A stretch of 64,000 nucleotides of DNA from Plotosus lineatus (taxonomy: Eukaryota > Chordata > Actinopteri > Siluriformes > Plotosidae). Shown here one piece after another: positions 47,768 to 60,918 of this stretch. Position numbers and translations under genes: made by a program. The number at the start of each line of letters is the position of its first letter. Position 1 is the stretch's first letter. The notes beneath the pieces are model-generated. The model was not told the origin of the DNA and did not search any database. It saw only the letters and a program-made list of their open reading frames with translations. The stretch lies in NCBI GenBank assembly GCA_024760905.1, contig CM045745.1:20428782-20492781 (forward strand), given 5' to 3'.

Positions 47768-47769
<2 letters not shown>
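47460..47769. repeat. Foldback palindrome, copy 2 (about 310 bp)
   Basis: The left arm starts caaaaataaaaggacaggac and the right arm ends gtcctgtccttttatttttg, a near-perfect inverted repeat of about 130 nt per arm. The AT-rich centre is tagatatcta at 47621-47630. The right edge meets a TA repeat. It has no coding capacity. It is the fuller version of the copy at 42475. Confidence 0.92.
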
Positions 47770-48056
<287 letters not shown>

Positions 48057-48079
48057 GTCTTGAAATTTATGTATAGTAA

Positions 48080-48299
48080 AACTTCATTCATTTTCTGAAC
48101 CACTTAATCCTAATTAGGGGCGCAGCGAGGCTGGCACCCATCTCAGCTGATTCCTGGCAAGGGCAGAGTACGCCAGGCCATCGCAGGCAGGAAACACGCT
48201 GATGGCTATGCAGCTACTCTTGATGAAAGTCAGCAATGGTTCCTTTACAGCCTCTCACCATCGACAGTGAGAGACATGGCCGGCCTTTGATAACCCATG
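48080..48299 (-). repeat. SINE-A, mermaid-tail type, head missing
   Basis: It runs from ttctgaaccacttaatccta to ggcctttgataaccc and then passes straight into a SINE-M head. Confidence 0.8.
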
Positions 48300-48570
48300 G
48301 CGATGCACTGGTTAGCATGTCCGATTCACAGCGAGAAGGTCCTGGATTGCTTCCTGGGTCCAGGTGTTTCCATGCTTGCATTGGTTTATTCAGGTTCTCC
48401 GATTACTTCCCACAGTCCAGAGAAAAGCACGTTATGCTAACTGGCTGCTCCAAATTGCCTTCAAGTGAGAACACGAGCATGAATGGTTATGCGTGTTGGC
48501 CCATCGATGGTCTGGAAAGTTGTTCAGGGTGTATGTACCCTTCTTTCGCCCAGTGTCAGCTGAGATAAGA
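48300..48570 (+). repeat. SINE-M copy, fused to a SINE-A copy
   Basis: It starts gcgatgcactggttagcatg. The body motif is cccacagtccagagaaaagc, and the tail is gtgtcagctgagataaga. Confidence 0.78.
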
Positions 48571-48765
48571 ACATATGAGGGAAGAGATTTTTATTGTCAA
48601 CTGTGGCATGAGCAATGAAAGTCAGTTTTACTGCTCGCTGTTTCACAGCAATTATAAAAGTGCTCAAAAAACAACTGATGTAATGTCAATGTGTGTGGTG
48701 GGAGGGGACACATTTAACTGCTTGTTGGTAAAAGCTGTTGTTGGGTCTGTTACTTTTCATTTTTA
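48571..48765. other. Short unassigned stretch
   Basis: Nothing was recognised. Confidence 0.5.
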
Positions 48766-49420
48766 GTGTGCTGTAGCTCTTTCCAGACCGGAAATGAGAG
48801 AAAAGGGGGTGTCCAGGTTCTGTGGGGTCTCTCTGATAATTCCACTGGCTCTCCTCTAAAGTCTGTCAGTGTAAATGTCACTGAAGGAGGGCAGTGTAGT
48901 TCCAATTACTCATTCTGCCATCCTCACCACCCACTGCAGAGCCTTCCTGTCCTCTGCAATACAGCTGCTGAAACACACTGTACAGCAGTAGATCAGGCGG
49001 CTCTCGATGGCGGAGCTGTCAAAGTTTGTCAGTAGGGGTCGGGGCAGGCGGGCTTGTCTGAGCTTTCTGAAGAAGTACATCCTTTGTTGTGATTTTCCAA
49101 CCTGGTGGACTCCAAGAAACTTGAAGCGCTTCACTCTCTTTACCTCTTCTCCATCAATACAGAGGGCAGAGTGCACCATCACCGCAGATGCTGGACGTAC
49201 TTCCTATAGGCTGACTTTTTATCTTTTATCAGACCTCTGATGGTTTTGTCAGAGATGAATTTGAGGATGGTGTTGTTGGTATAAATGGGGGAAACAGTCA
49301 TGTGTGAAGAGGGAGGAAGGCACGAGCCTCCTTGCGGCACTTGGAGGATTAAGCAGTTCAGCGAATGATAAGAGTGATTAGTAAGTGATTCAAATCCAAC
49401 AGAAAGCAATCTTCTGACCT
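48766..49420 (-). pseudogene. L2/CR1-like LINE reverse transcriptase relict
   Basis: The minus strand reads TILKFISDKTIRGLIKDKK near 49250, a ruined FADDT box, then SAYRKYVQHLR. After a gap it reads VKRVKRFKFLGVHQVGK, SQQRMYFFRKLRQARLPRPL and IESRLIYCCTVCFSSC. These correspond to the end of the palm and to the thumb of L2/Maui-type reverse transcriptases. The catalytic box is lost and frameshifts are present. Confidence 0.72.
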
Positions 49421-49450
49421 TGGTATCACTTTAAATTCTTTTTACGAATC

Positions 49451-50306
49451 CAGAGATCCCTCACTTTCCGTGGTTAATTGGGACCAAGACCCTCCCTCCA
49501 TTGCCGAATTCTGCGAAGTACAATCGACCCCCTGACTGATGTATACGTACATGTATAGAAGGTAAAGTCTGTTGGGTTTTTTAAACCCGAGCCTCGCGGC
49601 TAATCAGGAGTCTGTTGGGTTTTTTAAACCCGAGCCTCGCGGCTAATCAGGCCGGTGCTTAATCCCGGTTTCTGTAGCGTGAAGTGACCAGGAGTTCAAC
49701 TCCTGAATGGAACGCTAGTCCATCACAGGTTACCTTCCCAGTATATTTTACTGGTACCCATTTATATTGCTGGGTGAACAGAGACACACTTGTGGTTGAG
49801 ACCTTGCCCAGGGGTGTTAGCACAGTGAGGGTCTCAATGGGATTCGAACTCGCAACCTCCCTATCATGAGCGCAGCACCCTAACCAGTCCACCACTGGCC
49901 CCACATATCTGTGTATATAATATTAATAAATACATATTCAACACTATAAATGCATATAAAATCAATTAAACATTCAAAAATAATGCATAAGATGTAAATA
50001 TAAATACACACACATACAGATTCGTGCACCTCACATAAAAATATAAGTAGTTTTGATGAAAGGTTTTGGGTTGTTTTTTTTTTGTTTTGTTTTGTTGTGT
50101 TTTTATTTATTTACTTATTTTATTTTATTTATTTTTTTTTTTTTGAGGGGGGGTGTATAATTGACCTTGTTTTGTGGCATCTTCCTTAACTTTTTCCCCT
50201 ATTCCTCCTTAATTTCCTTCTTTTTTTTAATTTGATGAAAATTTATAAAAAAATTAAAAAATTTTAAATGCGATGCATTGAAACGCGAAGTAGCGAAGGA
50301 TCCCTG
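49451..50306 (+). mobile_element. MITE-G copy 7 with SINE-B insertion
   Basis: The left end, cagagatccctcactttccg, and the right end, gaagtagcgaaggatccctg, are present. SINE-B (about 49558-49912) sits at the same MITE position as the SINE-A in copy 2. A T-rich interior runs 50070-50155. Confidence 0.82.
49558..49912 (-). repeat. SINE-B with a 43-bp internal tandem duplication
   Basis: Reverse-complemented, the head reads ggggccagtggtggactggt (A-box region) and gcgagttcgaatccc (B box). The block starting agtctgttgggttttttaaa and ending ctaatcagg occurs twice in tandem (49566-49608, 49609-49651). The right flank starts acat, like the left TSD region acatgtat. Confidence 0.8.
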
Positions 50307-50516
50307 TATTTTGAATGCAGATAGATGAATTGTGTTTATATTTGTAATTTATCCTTTGAATGTTGTCAAGAAAATTTCTGATAGTGTATGTTAGATAATC
50401 AAAAATATACCAGAATCTTGAGACGTTCTTCTTTTTCTTGTTGTTTTCACAACATCAGAACCGTGTATGTGTAGATTCATGGCTAAAATATTTATATACA
50501 CAGTCGTGGTTAAAAT

Positions 50517-50702
50517 GTGGCAGTGGTGGCCTGGTAGTAAAGGTGCTGGATCGCTGATCCTATGGTTGGCGGTTCGAGTCCCACTCTCCACAAGGTTGTC
50601 ACTGTCCGTACCCCCCCACCCCCCCAGTGCAGCTAACTGGGTTATCAAAGGCTGTGGCGACCCCTGAAAGGGAACAGCCAAAGGGAAAAGAAGTAGTAGT
50701 GG
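50517..50702 (+). repeat. SINE-A, RTE-tail type, short form
   Basis: The head is intact (A box tggcctggtag, B box ggttcgagtcc). The body stops at gggttatcaaaggc, which is joined directly to tgtggcgacccctg, the last block of the RTE tail. A 13-bp TSD with one mismatch flanks it: tcgtggttaaaat at 50504-50516 and tcatggttaaaat at 50703-50715. Confidence 0.88.
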
Positions 50703-50837
50703 TCATGGTTAAAATATTTAAACTTCATTCATAGAAATGTCACTGTAGTTTGCCTTTGCTTGTTTCTGCTTTGTATGTACTGAAATTCTTAAAAAGAGTT
50801 GAAGAGACGCCTGCATTTGTCATAATTATAAACAATA

Positions 50838-50838
50838 A

Positions 50839-50869
<31 letters not shown>
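50838..50869. repeat. AAT microsatellite
   Basis: About ten AAT units just before a SINE-M head. Confidence 0.93.
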
Positions 50870-50870
<1 letters not shown>

Positions 50871-51100
50871 GACAGCACGGTGCGGTGAGGCACAGTGGTT
50901 AACACGTTCAATGGACAGCAAGAAGGTCCTGGGTTTGATTCTCAGGTTCGTGACCTTTCTGTGTGGAGTTTGAATGTTCTCGTTGTGCTTGTGGGGGTTT
51001 CCTCCCGGTACTTCAGTTTCCTCCCACAGTCCATAAACGTGCACAGTAGGCGAGTTAGCTGTTCCAAGTCTCCCTGAGGCGTGCATGTGAATGATTGTGT
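50870..51100 (+). repeat. SINE-M copy, tail missing
   Basis: It has the gcacggtgcggtgaggcaca head with gtggttaacac, and the B-box region ctgggtttgattctc. The body reads gtgtggagtttgaatg and tttcctcccacagtcc. It stops before the tail. Confidence 0.8.
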
Positions 51101-52564
51101 CTATTTTCGTTTTGATTAATATTATTAAAATTAGAGCTAATTTATTTTCACCATCTTGGGAATTATAGTTTCAAAGTGATCAGGTCAGTGATTCCAGAAA
51201 GCGGGGTTAGTTGAGGATGACCAATTAATATAATGGTAAAATATATTATGTATTATCTCATTAGGCTAATTCCCATGATTTAAAAGATATATTACAGTAT
51301 ATACTAGTGTATATAATACATTTATATTAATATATTTAAAGTATGACAAAACATCAGCATCAATTTATCACAAAGAGTCATTGCAGATTCTTTGTTGTTT
51401 CTCTGCCTGGCATTTTGACTACAACCAAGTTAGCCGGCTAATTCAACTGGCCCGAAAACCTCCACAGTGAGCAGCTGTGCACACACCTTCTGAATCTGGC
51501 TTTGGGTTGGTTGCCAGGTTGCTTTGGCAGATGGGTTGAATTTGTACGTGGAATAGGAATTTTGTGTTCGGATTGTACTTCATAGATGATCCTACTTTGG
51601 GTATTATACAACAAATGTACAAAATTAATGAACCCATGTGTGATAGTTATTCATATTAAGGTTTGAGAGCCATGCAGATTATGGAAGTTTGAAAGTGGAA
51701 CAATTCACCAGTAGGACTCTGGGAGATGGCTTTGAAATACAACATAGACTCAGAGGAAAGGAGTGTGATGGCAGTTCTGTTATGTTGTCCATGTTCACCG
51801 TAACTGCTGTGCATGTGTAGATCTGCAGCCCTCGATCAGATACAGTGAAGAGAGTTATGGGGTCCAGAACAGAGCGCTGTCTGCAGAATCATCACCTATA
51901 GAGTGTAATAACAGCTGCTGACAACTGAAGTTTACAGATACATCGAGATACAATGAATATGAAAATTAACTGCCAACTGAAAGGATTTTTTTTTTTTTTC
52001 GTGGAATGTTGTTCGAATAGAAAAATATTTCTTTACATTTAAAGTGCTCAGTTCAAGGAGAGCAGTTTCTGTAGTAAAAATAGTTTCTGTTATTTACCAA
52101 ACACATCATATTGTGCAAATTCTTTTTTTTTTCCTTTTTCTTTTTTTTTTTTTTTTTATTGTGCGAATGCTTGCAGTTCTACAGAGAACTGCAGTATCTT
52201 TTGTTTGAAGAGTCTCATTCTCAGGGGTCACTACACCTCTTTTCTCTAATCGCAGCCACATTACAGAATTGGTTAGGAAAGCACGGACACTACTAACATC
52301 ACATTCTCCGCTTATTCCTCTCTCTTTATCTCGCTCACGCACAGCATTTGTACTGTTCTATATCAATATGGTAGTGAATTAGAGCTCCTCAAACAGAACT
52401 ATTCTCAAGAAATATAACAATCTCAGGACACTACTACTTTTCAAGGGTAAATAAAACAGAGGGTTTTTATTATCTATTTATGAATCTGCAGTCCGGCCCT
52501 GAGCAGAACGACTTACACTGAGGGCTTTAACAGCCATGATGAACTGCCAATCACAATGATCCAG
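51101..52564. other. pc intron, unassigned part
   Basis: T-runs lie at 51989-52000 and 52123-52158. No gene or known element was recognised. Confidence 0.45.
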
Positions 52565-52600
52565 ATGGGCAAAGTCTTCTTTTCCCTTCAGCTGTTCCCT

Positions 52601-52631
<31 letters not shown>

Positions 52632-52800
52632 GGCTCTCCGGGGTTGCCACAGCAAATCATCGCAGGTTTGATTTGGCATAGTTTTTTTTTTTTTTACATT
52701 GGATGCCCTTCCTGACACAACCCTTGAGCAAGGGACAGAAACACGCTGACGACTGTGCAGCTACTCTTTACGAAAGTCAGCAATGGTTCTTTTAACCAGT
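52565..52800 (-). repeat. SINE-A, RTE-tail type, head missing
   Basis: The tail (cttttcccttcagctgttcc, with a CT expansion at 52609-52631) and ggatgcccttcctgacac are present. The copy ends in the body at gcaatggttctttta. Confidence 0.8.
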
Positions 52801-52862
52801 AGATTAAAAAAGTCTATTATGCACAAAATGTTATGAAATGAGTCTGAAAATACAATCAATAT

Positions 52863-53192
52863 TTTGGGGCAGTGATGGCCTGGTGGTAAAGGGCACTGGA
52901 TCGCTGATCCTAAGGTTGGGGGTTCGAGTCCCACTCTCCACAAGGTTGTCACTACCCCCCGTGCAGCTCACTGGTTTATCAAAGGCGGCCATGTCTCTCA
53001 CTGTCTATGGTGTGAGGTTCATGTAAAAGAACCATTGCTGACTTTTGACAATTGTAGCTACAAAGCCCTCAGCGTGTTTCCGCCCTGCAATGGCCTGGCG
53101 AGCTGTCCAGGGTGTACTCTGCCCTCGCCCGGAGTCAGCTGGGATGGGCGCCAGCCTGCCCAGGACCCTAATTAGGATTAAGCTGTTACAGA
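52863..53192 (+). repeat. SINE-A, mermaid-tail type
   Basis: It has the head with tggcctggtgg and ggttcgagtcc, the full body, and the tail gatggcctggcgagctgtcc to gctgttacagaaaat. No clear TSD was seen. Confidence 0.87.
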
Positions 53193-53225
53193 AAATTGTT
53201 ACATAATATGTTAATCAGTAAATGT

Positions 53226-53575
53226 GAGCGACACAGTTGCGTAGTGGTTAGCACATCTGTGTCATGGCAAGAAGGTCCTGGGTTCAAGTCCCAGGTTTGG
53301 ACATTTCTGTGTGGAGTTTTTTTCATGTTCTCTCCGTTCTTGCATGGGTTTTTTCTGGGCATTCGGGTCTCCTCCCAAAATACAAAGGTATGGTCATTTG
53401 GCTGTTCAAAATTGTTCCCTTGGTGTGGATTTGAGTGTTAATGGGGGATGTGTGTGGGGGGAGGTTAGGGGGTGTCATGGTCTGACAATCTGTTCAGGGT
53501 GCACCCTACCTTCACCCAATGTTGGCTGACATGGGCTTCTATGAATAAGATTAAGTGGTTTGGTGACTGAACTCA
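53226..53575 (+). repeat. SINE-M copy
   Basis: The head reads cgtagtggttagcacatctg, the B box is gggttcaagtccc, and the body has gtgtggagttttttt. The tail runs through ttggctgacatgggcttc to ttaagtggtttggtgac. Confidence 0.82.
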
Positions 53576-53619
53576 GTAAATTTGTTTGTTTGTGTAGGAG
53601 CATGTGTTTTTTTAACAGT

Positions 53620-53925
53620 AAAGTAAAATTTGTTGGGTTTTTTCACCAAAAGGCTACAGGCTCATCAAGCCAGATCTTATCCCCGGTTTCCTTAGCATGA
53701 AGCAACTAGGAGTTCAACTCCTCCTGGGCGGGATGCTAGTCCTTCACAGGTTACCTTCCAGCTTGTCCTGGTACCCATTTGTACTGCTCTGTGGACAGAG
53801 GCACACTTGTGGTTCAGACCTTGCCCAGGGATTTTAGCACAGTGGAGATCAAATGAGCTTGAAACCCATGACCTTTTTAAACATGATCCCAGCATTCAAA
53901 CCACTACACCACCAGCCCCTCCCTT
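53620..53925 (-). repeat. SINE-B, second copy
   Basis: It shares gttgggttttttcacc, aggagttcaactcct, cttgcccaggg and the reversed head (ccactacaccaccagcccc) with the copy at 49558. It has only one copy of the block that is duplicated there. Confidence 0.78.
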
Positions 53926-55456
<1,531 letters not shown>

Positions 55457-55473
55457 ACTGTACATTTCTAACT

Positions 55474-58044
55474 TTCTTCTTCTTTTCCTTTCGGCTGTTC
55501 CCTTCAGGGGTCGCCACAGCGACTCATCTGCCTCCCTCTCACCCTATCCTCTGCATCTTCTTCTCTTACACCAACTGCCTTCATGTCCTCCTTCACCACA
55601 TCCATGAATCGTCTCTTTGGTCTACCTCTAGGCCTTCTGCCTGGTAGTTCCAACCTCAGCATTCTACTACCAATATACTCACTATCCCTCCTCTGTACAT
55701 GTCCAAACCATCTCAATCTAGCCTCTCTGACTTTGTCTCCAAAACGTCTTACATATGCTGTCCCTCTGATGGACTCATTCCTGATCCTATCCATCCTCGT
55801 TACTCCCAAAGAGAACCTCAACATTTTCATCTCTGCTACCTCCAGCTCTGCCTCCTGTCTTTTCCCCAGGGCCACTGTTTCTAAACCATACAACCATCGC
55901 TGGCCTCATCACCGTCTTGTACACTTTTCCTTTCATTCTTGCCGATACCTTCCTATCACACATCACATCGGACACTTTTCTACAACCATTCCAACCAGCC
56001 TGCACACAGTTCTTCACCTCTTTTCTTGACCCTAAGTACTTAAAATCCTCCACCTTCCTTATCTCTGCTCCCTGTAATCTCACAGATCCTGTTGGGTCCT
56101 TCTCATTCACACACATGTATTCTGTTTTGCTGAGGCTAACCTTCATTCCCCTCCTTTCCAGAGCATACCTCCACCTCTCTAGATTTCCTCCACTTGTTCT
56201 CTGCTCTCACTACAGATCACAATGTCATCTGCTAACATTATAGTCCATGGAGATTCTTGTCTAACCTCGTCTGTCAGCCTGTCCATCACCATAACGAACA
56301 AGAAGGGACTCAGAGCTGACCCTTCATGCAGTCCCACCTCCACCTTGAACTCTTCTGTCACACCGACAGCACACTTCACCACTGTCTCATACATGTCCTG
56401 CACCACTGAAACATACTTCTCTGCCACTCCAGACTTTCTGATGCAATACTGCAGTTCTTCTCTCGGGACCCTGTCGTATGCAGACTTCTGTCATCAGTCA
56501 ATACGTTTCCCACTGTGTCCTTAATCACTCTAACTTGCTGCACGTCCTTCACATCTCAATTTCTCTGCTGTGCCAACCTGTATAAATCATTTTCTCCCTC
56601 TTTACTTTCCAACCGAGCATACAAGTCATCATACGCCCTCTGTTTGTCCTTTGACACTGCTACCTTCGCCTTACGCTGTGTCTCCCTGTACTCCTGTTTA
56701 CTCTCTTCAGTCCGCTCTATGTCCACTTCTTTTTAGCTAACCTCTTCTTTTGTACACACTCCTGCAGTTCCTCATTCCATCACCAAGTCTCCTTATATCC
56801 TCTCCTTCCAGATGACACACCAAGTATTCTCCTACCGGTCTCCCTGATCACATTAGCTGCAGTTGTCCAGTCATCTGGAAGCACTTCCTGACCACCCAAA
56901 GCCATTTTCAACTCCTCCTTGAAGACAACACGACACTCTTCCTTTTTCAGCTTCCACCACTTTGTCTTCTGCTCTGCCTTTGCCTTCTTCACCTTCCTCA
57001 CCATCAGCGTCATCATGCACACCACCATCCTATGCTGTTTGGCAACACTCTCACCCACTACTACTTTGCAGTCACTGACTTCCTTCAAATTACATAGCCT
57101 ACACAAGATGTAGTCTACCTGTGTGCTCCTACCTCCACTTTTATAAGTCACCCTATGCTCCTCTCTCTTCTGGAAGAAAGTATTTTACCACAGCCATTAC
57201 CATCCTTTTTGCAGAATCTACCAACATCTGTCCTTCTGCGTTCCTGTCCTGAATATCATACCTGCCCATCACTTCCTCGTCCCCTCTATTGCCTGCACTA
57301 ACATGACTATTGAAGTCTGCACCTATGACCACTCTTTCACCTCTGGGGGTATTCTGCATCACTTCATCTCACTCTCTCCAGAATATCTCCTCTTCTAGCT
57401 CACATCCTGCCTGTGGGGCATAAGCACTAACAACATTGAACATCACACCTTCAATTTCTAACTTGAGACTCATCACTCTGTCTGACACTCTTTTCACTTC
57501 TAGAACATTCCTGACAAACTCCTCCTTCAAGATGATTCCTACTCCATTTCTCTTCCCATCCACACCATGAAAAAAAACAGCTTAAACCCTGCTCCTAAAC
57601 TTCTCGTCTTGCTACCTTTCCACCTGGTCTCCTGAACACACAGTATGTCCACCTTCCTCCTCTGCATCATGTCAGCCAGCTCTCTACCTTTTCCTGTCAT
57701 AGTTCCAACATTCAAAGTCCCTACTCTCAGTCCTAGACTCATGCCTTTCCTCTTCTCTCGCTGCCTACGGACATGCCTCCCGCCTCTCCTTCTTCGACGT
57801 CTTCGACCAACAGTAGTCCAGTTTCCAGCGGCACTCTGTTGATTAACAGCACTGATGGTGGTCGTTGTTAACCCGGGCCTCGACCGATCCGGTATGAATT
57901 TTTTTTTGTTGTGACTCACATATTTTATTTTTGCATTTGTTTTTACGCCGGATGCCCTTCCTGACGCAACCCTCTGCATTTATCCAGGCTTGGGATCGGT
58001 GTGAGGGAGAGACACTGGCTTGTGCCCCTCCCTCACGGCTGCAT
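55474..58044 (-). mobile_element. RTE-type LINE, both ends present but internally deleted
   Basis: Read on the minus strand, the 5' region carries ggaagggcatccggcg. An endonuclease follows with GLRVGTLNVGTMTGKGREL and CVQETRWKG (from about 57750), then VVIGADFNSHV (near 57330). The linker is next, and then the palm with LADDIVIC (near 56220). The C-terminal part has YKTVMRPAM, LRWFGHVQRRDSEYIGSRML and RCGDP. The 3' end is agccgaaaggaaaagaag. A likely 13-bp TSD flanks it: tacatttctaact at 55461-55473 and tacatttctaatt at 58045-58057. Roughly 0.5 kb between the linker and the palm is missing near 56485. Several frameshifts make it inactive. Confidence 0.88.
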
Positions 58045-58057
58045 TACATTTCTAATT

Positions 58058-58396
58058 TTCAGTAACCGCTTAATCCTAATTAGGGTCATGGGGAGGCTGG
58101 CACCCATCCCAGCCAACTCCAGGCGAGGGCAGAGTACAAGCTGTCCAGGGTGTCCAGGCCATCGCAGGGCAAAAATACACTGACGGCTAGGCAGCCTACT
58201 CTTGTTGAAAGTCAGCAATGGTTCTTTTGCATGAACCTCACACCATAGACAGTGAGAGACATTTCCGGCATTTGATAACCCAGTTAGCTGCACCGGGGGG
58301 GGCACGACAGTGACAGTCTTGTACAGAGTGGGATTCCAACCCCCAACCTTAGGATCAGCAATCCAGCGCCCTATACCACCAGGCCTCCACTGCCCT
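58058..58396 (-). repeat. SINE-A, mermaid-tail type, separated from its left TSD by the LINE
   Basis: It has complete tail, body and head (ccaccaggcctccactgccc). The right flank has actgtacat at 58403-58411. The same word lies at 55457-55465 beyond the LINE, which suggests the LINE landed at the SINE boundary. Confidence 0.85.
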
Positions 58397-58436
58397 AGTT
58401 ATACTGTACATCTGCTGGGCAAATGCATACATATGC

Positions 58437-58835
58437 AGTGGCATAGCAGGTAGCATGTCATCTCACAGCAAGAACATTCTGGGTTCGAGACCCATGCTCG
58501 GATCAGGCTTTTCTGTGTAAAATTTATGTGTTCTTCCATTGTGTGCATCAGTTTCCTCTAGGTATTCTTGTCTCCTTCGACATGCAAATTATTCTAACTG
58601 GCTGTTTTGAATTGTGTGTGTGCGCGTGTGTGTGCGCGTGTGTGTGCGCATGTGTGTGCGCGCGTGTGTGTGTGCGTGTGCGTGTGTGTGCGTGTGTGTG
58701 TGTGCGCGCGTGTGTGTTGGTCCTGCGGTAGTGAGGTGCTCATGGTGTACCCCGCCGTCACCCAGAGTTTGAGAGGCTCCATCCTCCCAACAACCCTCGT
58801 AGGGTTAAGTGGTTTCTGAATGAATGAATAAATGA
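58437..58835 (+). repeat. SINE-M copy with expanded internal repeat
   Basis: The head reads gtggcatagcaggtagcatg, the B box is gggttcgagaccc, and the tail ends gggttaagtggtttctgaat. The usual short GT stretch inside the SINE is expanded to over 100 nt (58613-58717). Confidence 0.82.
58613..58717. repeat. Alternating purine-pyrimidine tract (TG/CG)
   Basis: 105 consecutive bases alternate strictly between pyrimidine and purine, with many CGCG units. This is a strong candidate for left-handed Z-DNA. Confidence 0.95.
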
Positions 58836-59948
58836 AGATTAAATTTATAGGTTTAAATTGGCCTTTTCTGAGAAGAGGACAGAGAGAGTAGAGAATGCAG
58901 AGCTCTAGTCTCTCAGGTTATGATGCCTTACAGATTCTCCACTTTGTATTGCTATACGTTATCTATTTGCATTTGTTGCCAAGTCACACTGGAAAATAAA
59001 CATCTACAAATTGATGAAGATAAGAGAGGAAGGACGCAGAAATTGGTTTTGACCTCATCCATACAGGCGGGAAAGTCGAGCAGCTAAAAATGGGGAACTG
59101 TGCACTGCGTGTTGTTTCTGTTTTGTTTTATTTTTCTCCATCCTCGTTTCTCCCCTTTTTCATTTTATTTTTCATTCTTTTTTTTTCATTTTCAGTGAGA
59201 CATTGCCTTCACCTCATTTCAGACCCTCTTCATCTTCATTTTTGTTCTCTCTCTCTCTCTCTCTCTTTTTCTTGCTTGCTCTCTCTCTCTCTCTTGCTGC
59301 CTCTTTAGATTTCATTCCATTATTTCTAAAACCATTGTTTTTTGTTTGTTTGTTGCTTCAGTTTTTCCTCCACTCTTTTCATTAACCTGCATGTTCCCTT
59401 CATTATTCTGTCATTTATCTGACCACAGTTTTTCTTTCCTACTCGTTCTATACATCCTGCTCTCTATCATTAAGTACAGGGTTGCAACTTGGTTCATAAA
59501 TCCACGGGGAAGCCTTTGTCCACTGTTTTCTCTTTAGCTTTGTCTCTGTTATTTGTGTTTCTTTTCAAATGGTTGAGAGAACAGAAGGTGCAGAAACTAT
59601 TTTTTTCTTTCTCTGGAGATAAAAATGTTGCCGATCTCCCCAATGATTCTGGAAGAAGAAGAAAAATGGATTTAAACATTTTTGTGTTTTCTGTGCAGTT
59701 TTATTGCCGTGCTTGATTTTCTGAGATTGATGCTATTGTTCCATGCAGCCTTGTTATTTGGAATATACTGTGTGCATTTGTGTAAAGAAGTCCTCCATTA
59801 TTCCCTCATGCTTCTCACTTTCTCATCCACACTTAGAAAGACAATCTGAATCAAAGCAAATTCAAAGTAGTGGTGCCTTCATTATGGACTAATAGCCGAT
59901 GCCACTTACCCAATCATAGATGGATAATGCTGTCTAACCTGCTACAGT
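58836..59948. other. pc intron, pyrimidine-rich and unassigned
   Basis: The + strand is T/C-rich at 59110-59400, including CT tracts (59246-59268, 59279-59296). No gene was recognised. Confidence 0.5.
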
Positions 59949-59974
59949 CTCTCTCTCTCTCTCTCTCTCTCTCG

Positions 59975-60069
<95 letters not shown>
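59949..60069. repeat. CT/GT compound microsatellite
   Basis: CT (59949-60016, with minor interruptions) runs into GT (60017-60068), the same architecture as at 54300. Confidence 0.95.
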
Positions 60070-60684
60070 GGGACTGGGGAGAAACTGAAAAATGCTCCCA
60101 ACTGTATGGGCTGTTAGCAAGGGGCTTAATAAAGTTATCATTGATTGCCGTTCTCTGTCATTAGCGTTGGTGTGTCATTGATGTTGAGGGTGTTTGGAGA
60201 GAGGTCCCGACACAGTTGGTTCTGGATCACGATCAGACTCTATTGTCTTGAGAGCTGGACAAAAACCCAGCTCTCATTAACCGCAATACGGCTCTCGCAT
60301 TCATGCGTCCTATGTAATTTTGTATTATATACGGTTGGTCACGCAGCCATTAACTAATATTCATTTCTCTCACTATTTTGTTAATGGAGATTTTCACTGC
60401 GTGTGTCTTTACTTTGGATAAGTGCTCCCTGTAGTTTCGCTATACTTTGGATAAGAGTTCCCTGTAATTTAATTAAAAATTGTGTCTTTGTGCTTATTTT
60501 TTGATTATCTATTTGTGATGCTGTTTTGTTTATCACAGAGTCCTCAGTTGATTGATTATTTTAATAAAGCCATATTATTAAAGCCACCAGCAGGTGTGGT
60601 GAATAACATGGGTTACTGTATACTGTATGGGGACAGTACAATGTGATTGGTCTGTTATCTCGGGGGTTAAACATTTGCAAAGTG
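60070..60684. other. pc intron, unassigned part
   Basis: The sentence-like direct repeat actttggataag occurs at 60411 and 60447. Nothing else was recognised. Confidence 0.45.
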
Positions 60685-60692
60685 CCATAGTC

Positions 60693-60918
60693 CAGGGGTC
60701 TCAAACTCATTCCACAAAGGGCCGCAGTGGCTGCAGGTTTTTTGCTTCAACCAAGCAGCAGCACACCAATCTCTGTACACAGCACACAGATTGACCAATC
60801 AACCGCCTGAAGACTCGGATCAGTTGATTAAATGAGTCATGTCAGGTGTGCTACTGCTTGGTTGAAACAAAAACCTGCAGCCACTGTGGCCCTTTGTGGA
60901 ATGAGTTTCAGACCCCTG
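60693..60918. mobile_element. hAT-type foldback MITE
   Basis: The left end, caggggtctcaaactcattc, and the right end, gaatgagtttcagacccctg, are inverted. The inversion continues for about 75 nt (ggctgcaggttttttgcttc faces gaaacaaaaacctgcagcc). An 8-bp TSD with one mismatch, ccatagtc/ccttagtc, lies at 60685-60692 and 60919-60926. The interior is under 80 nt and non-coding. Confidence 0.92.
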
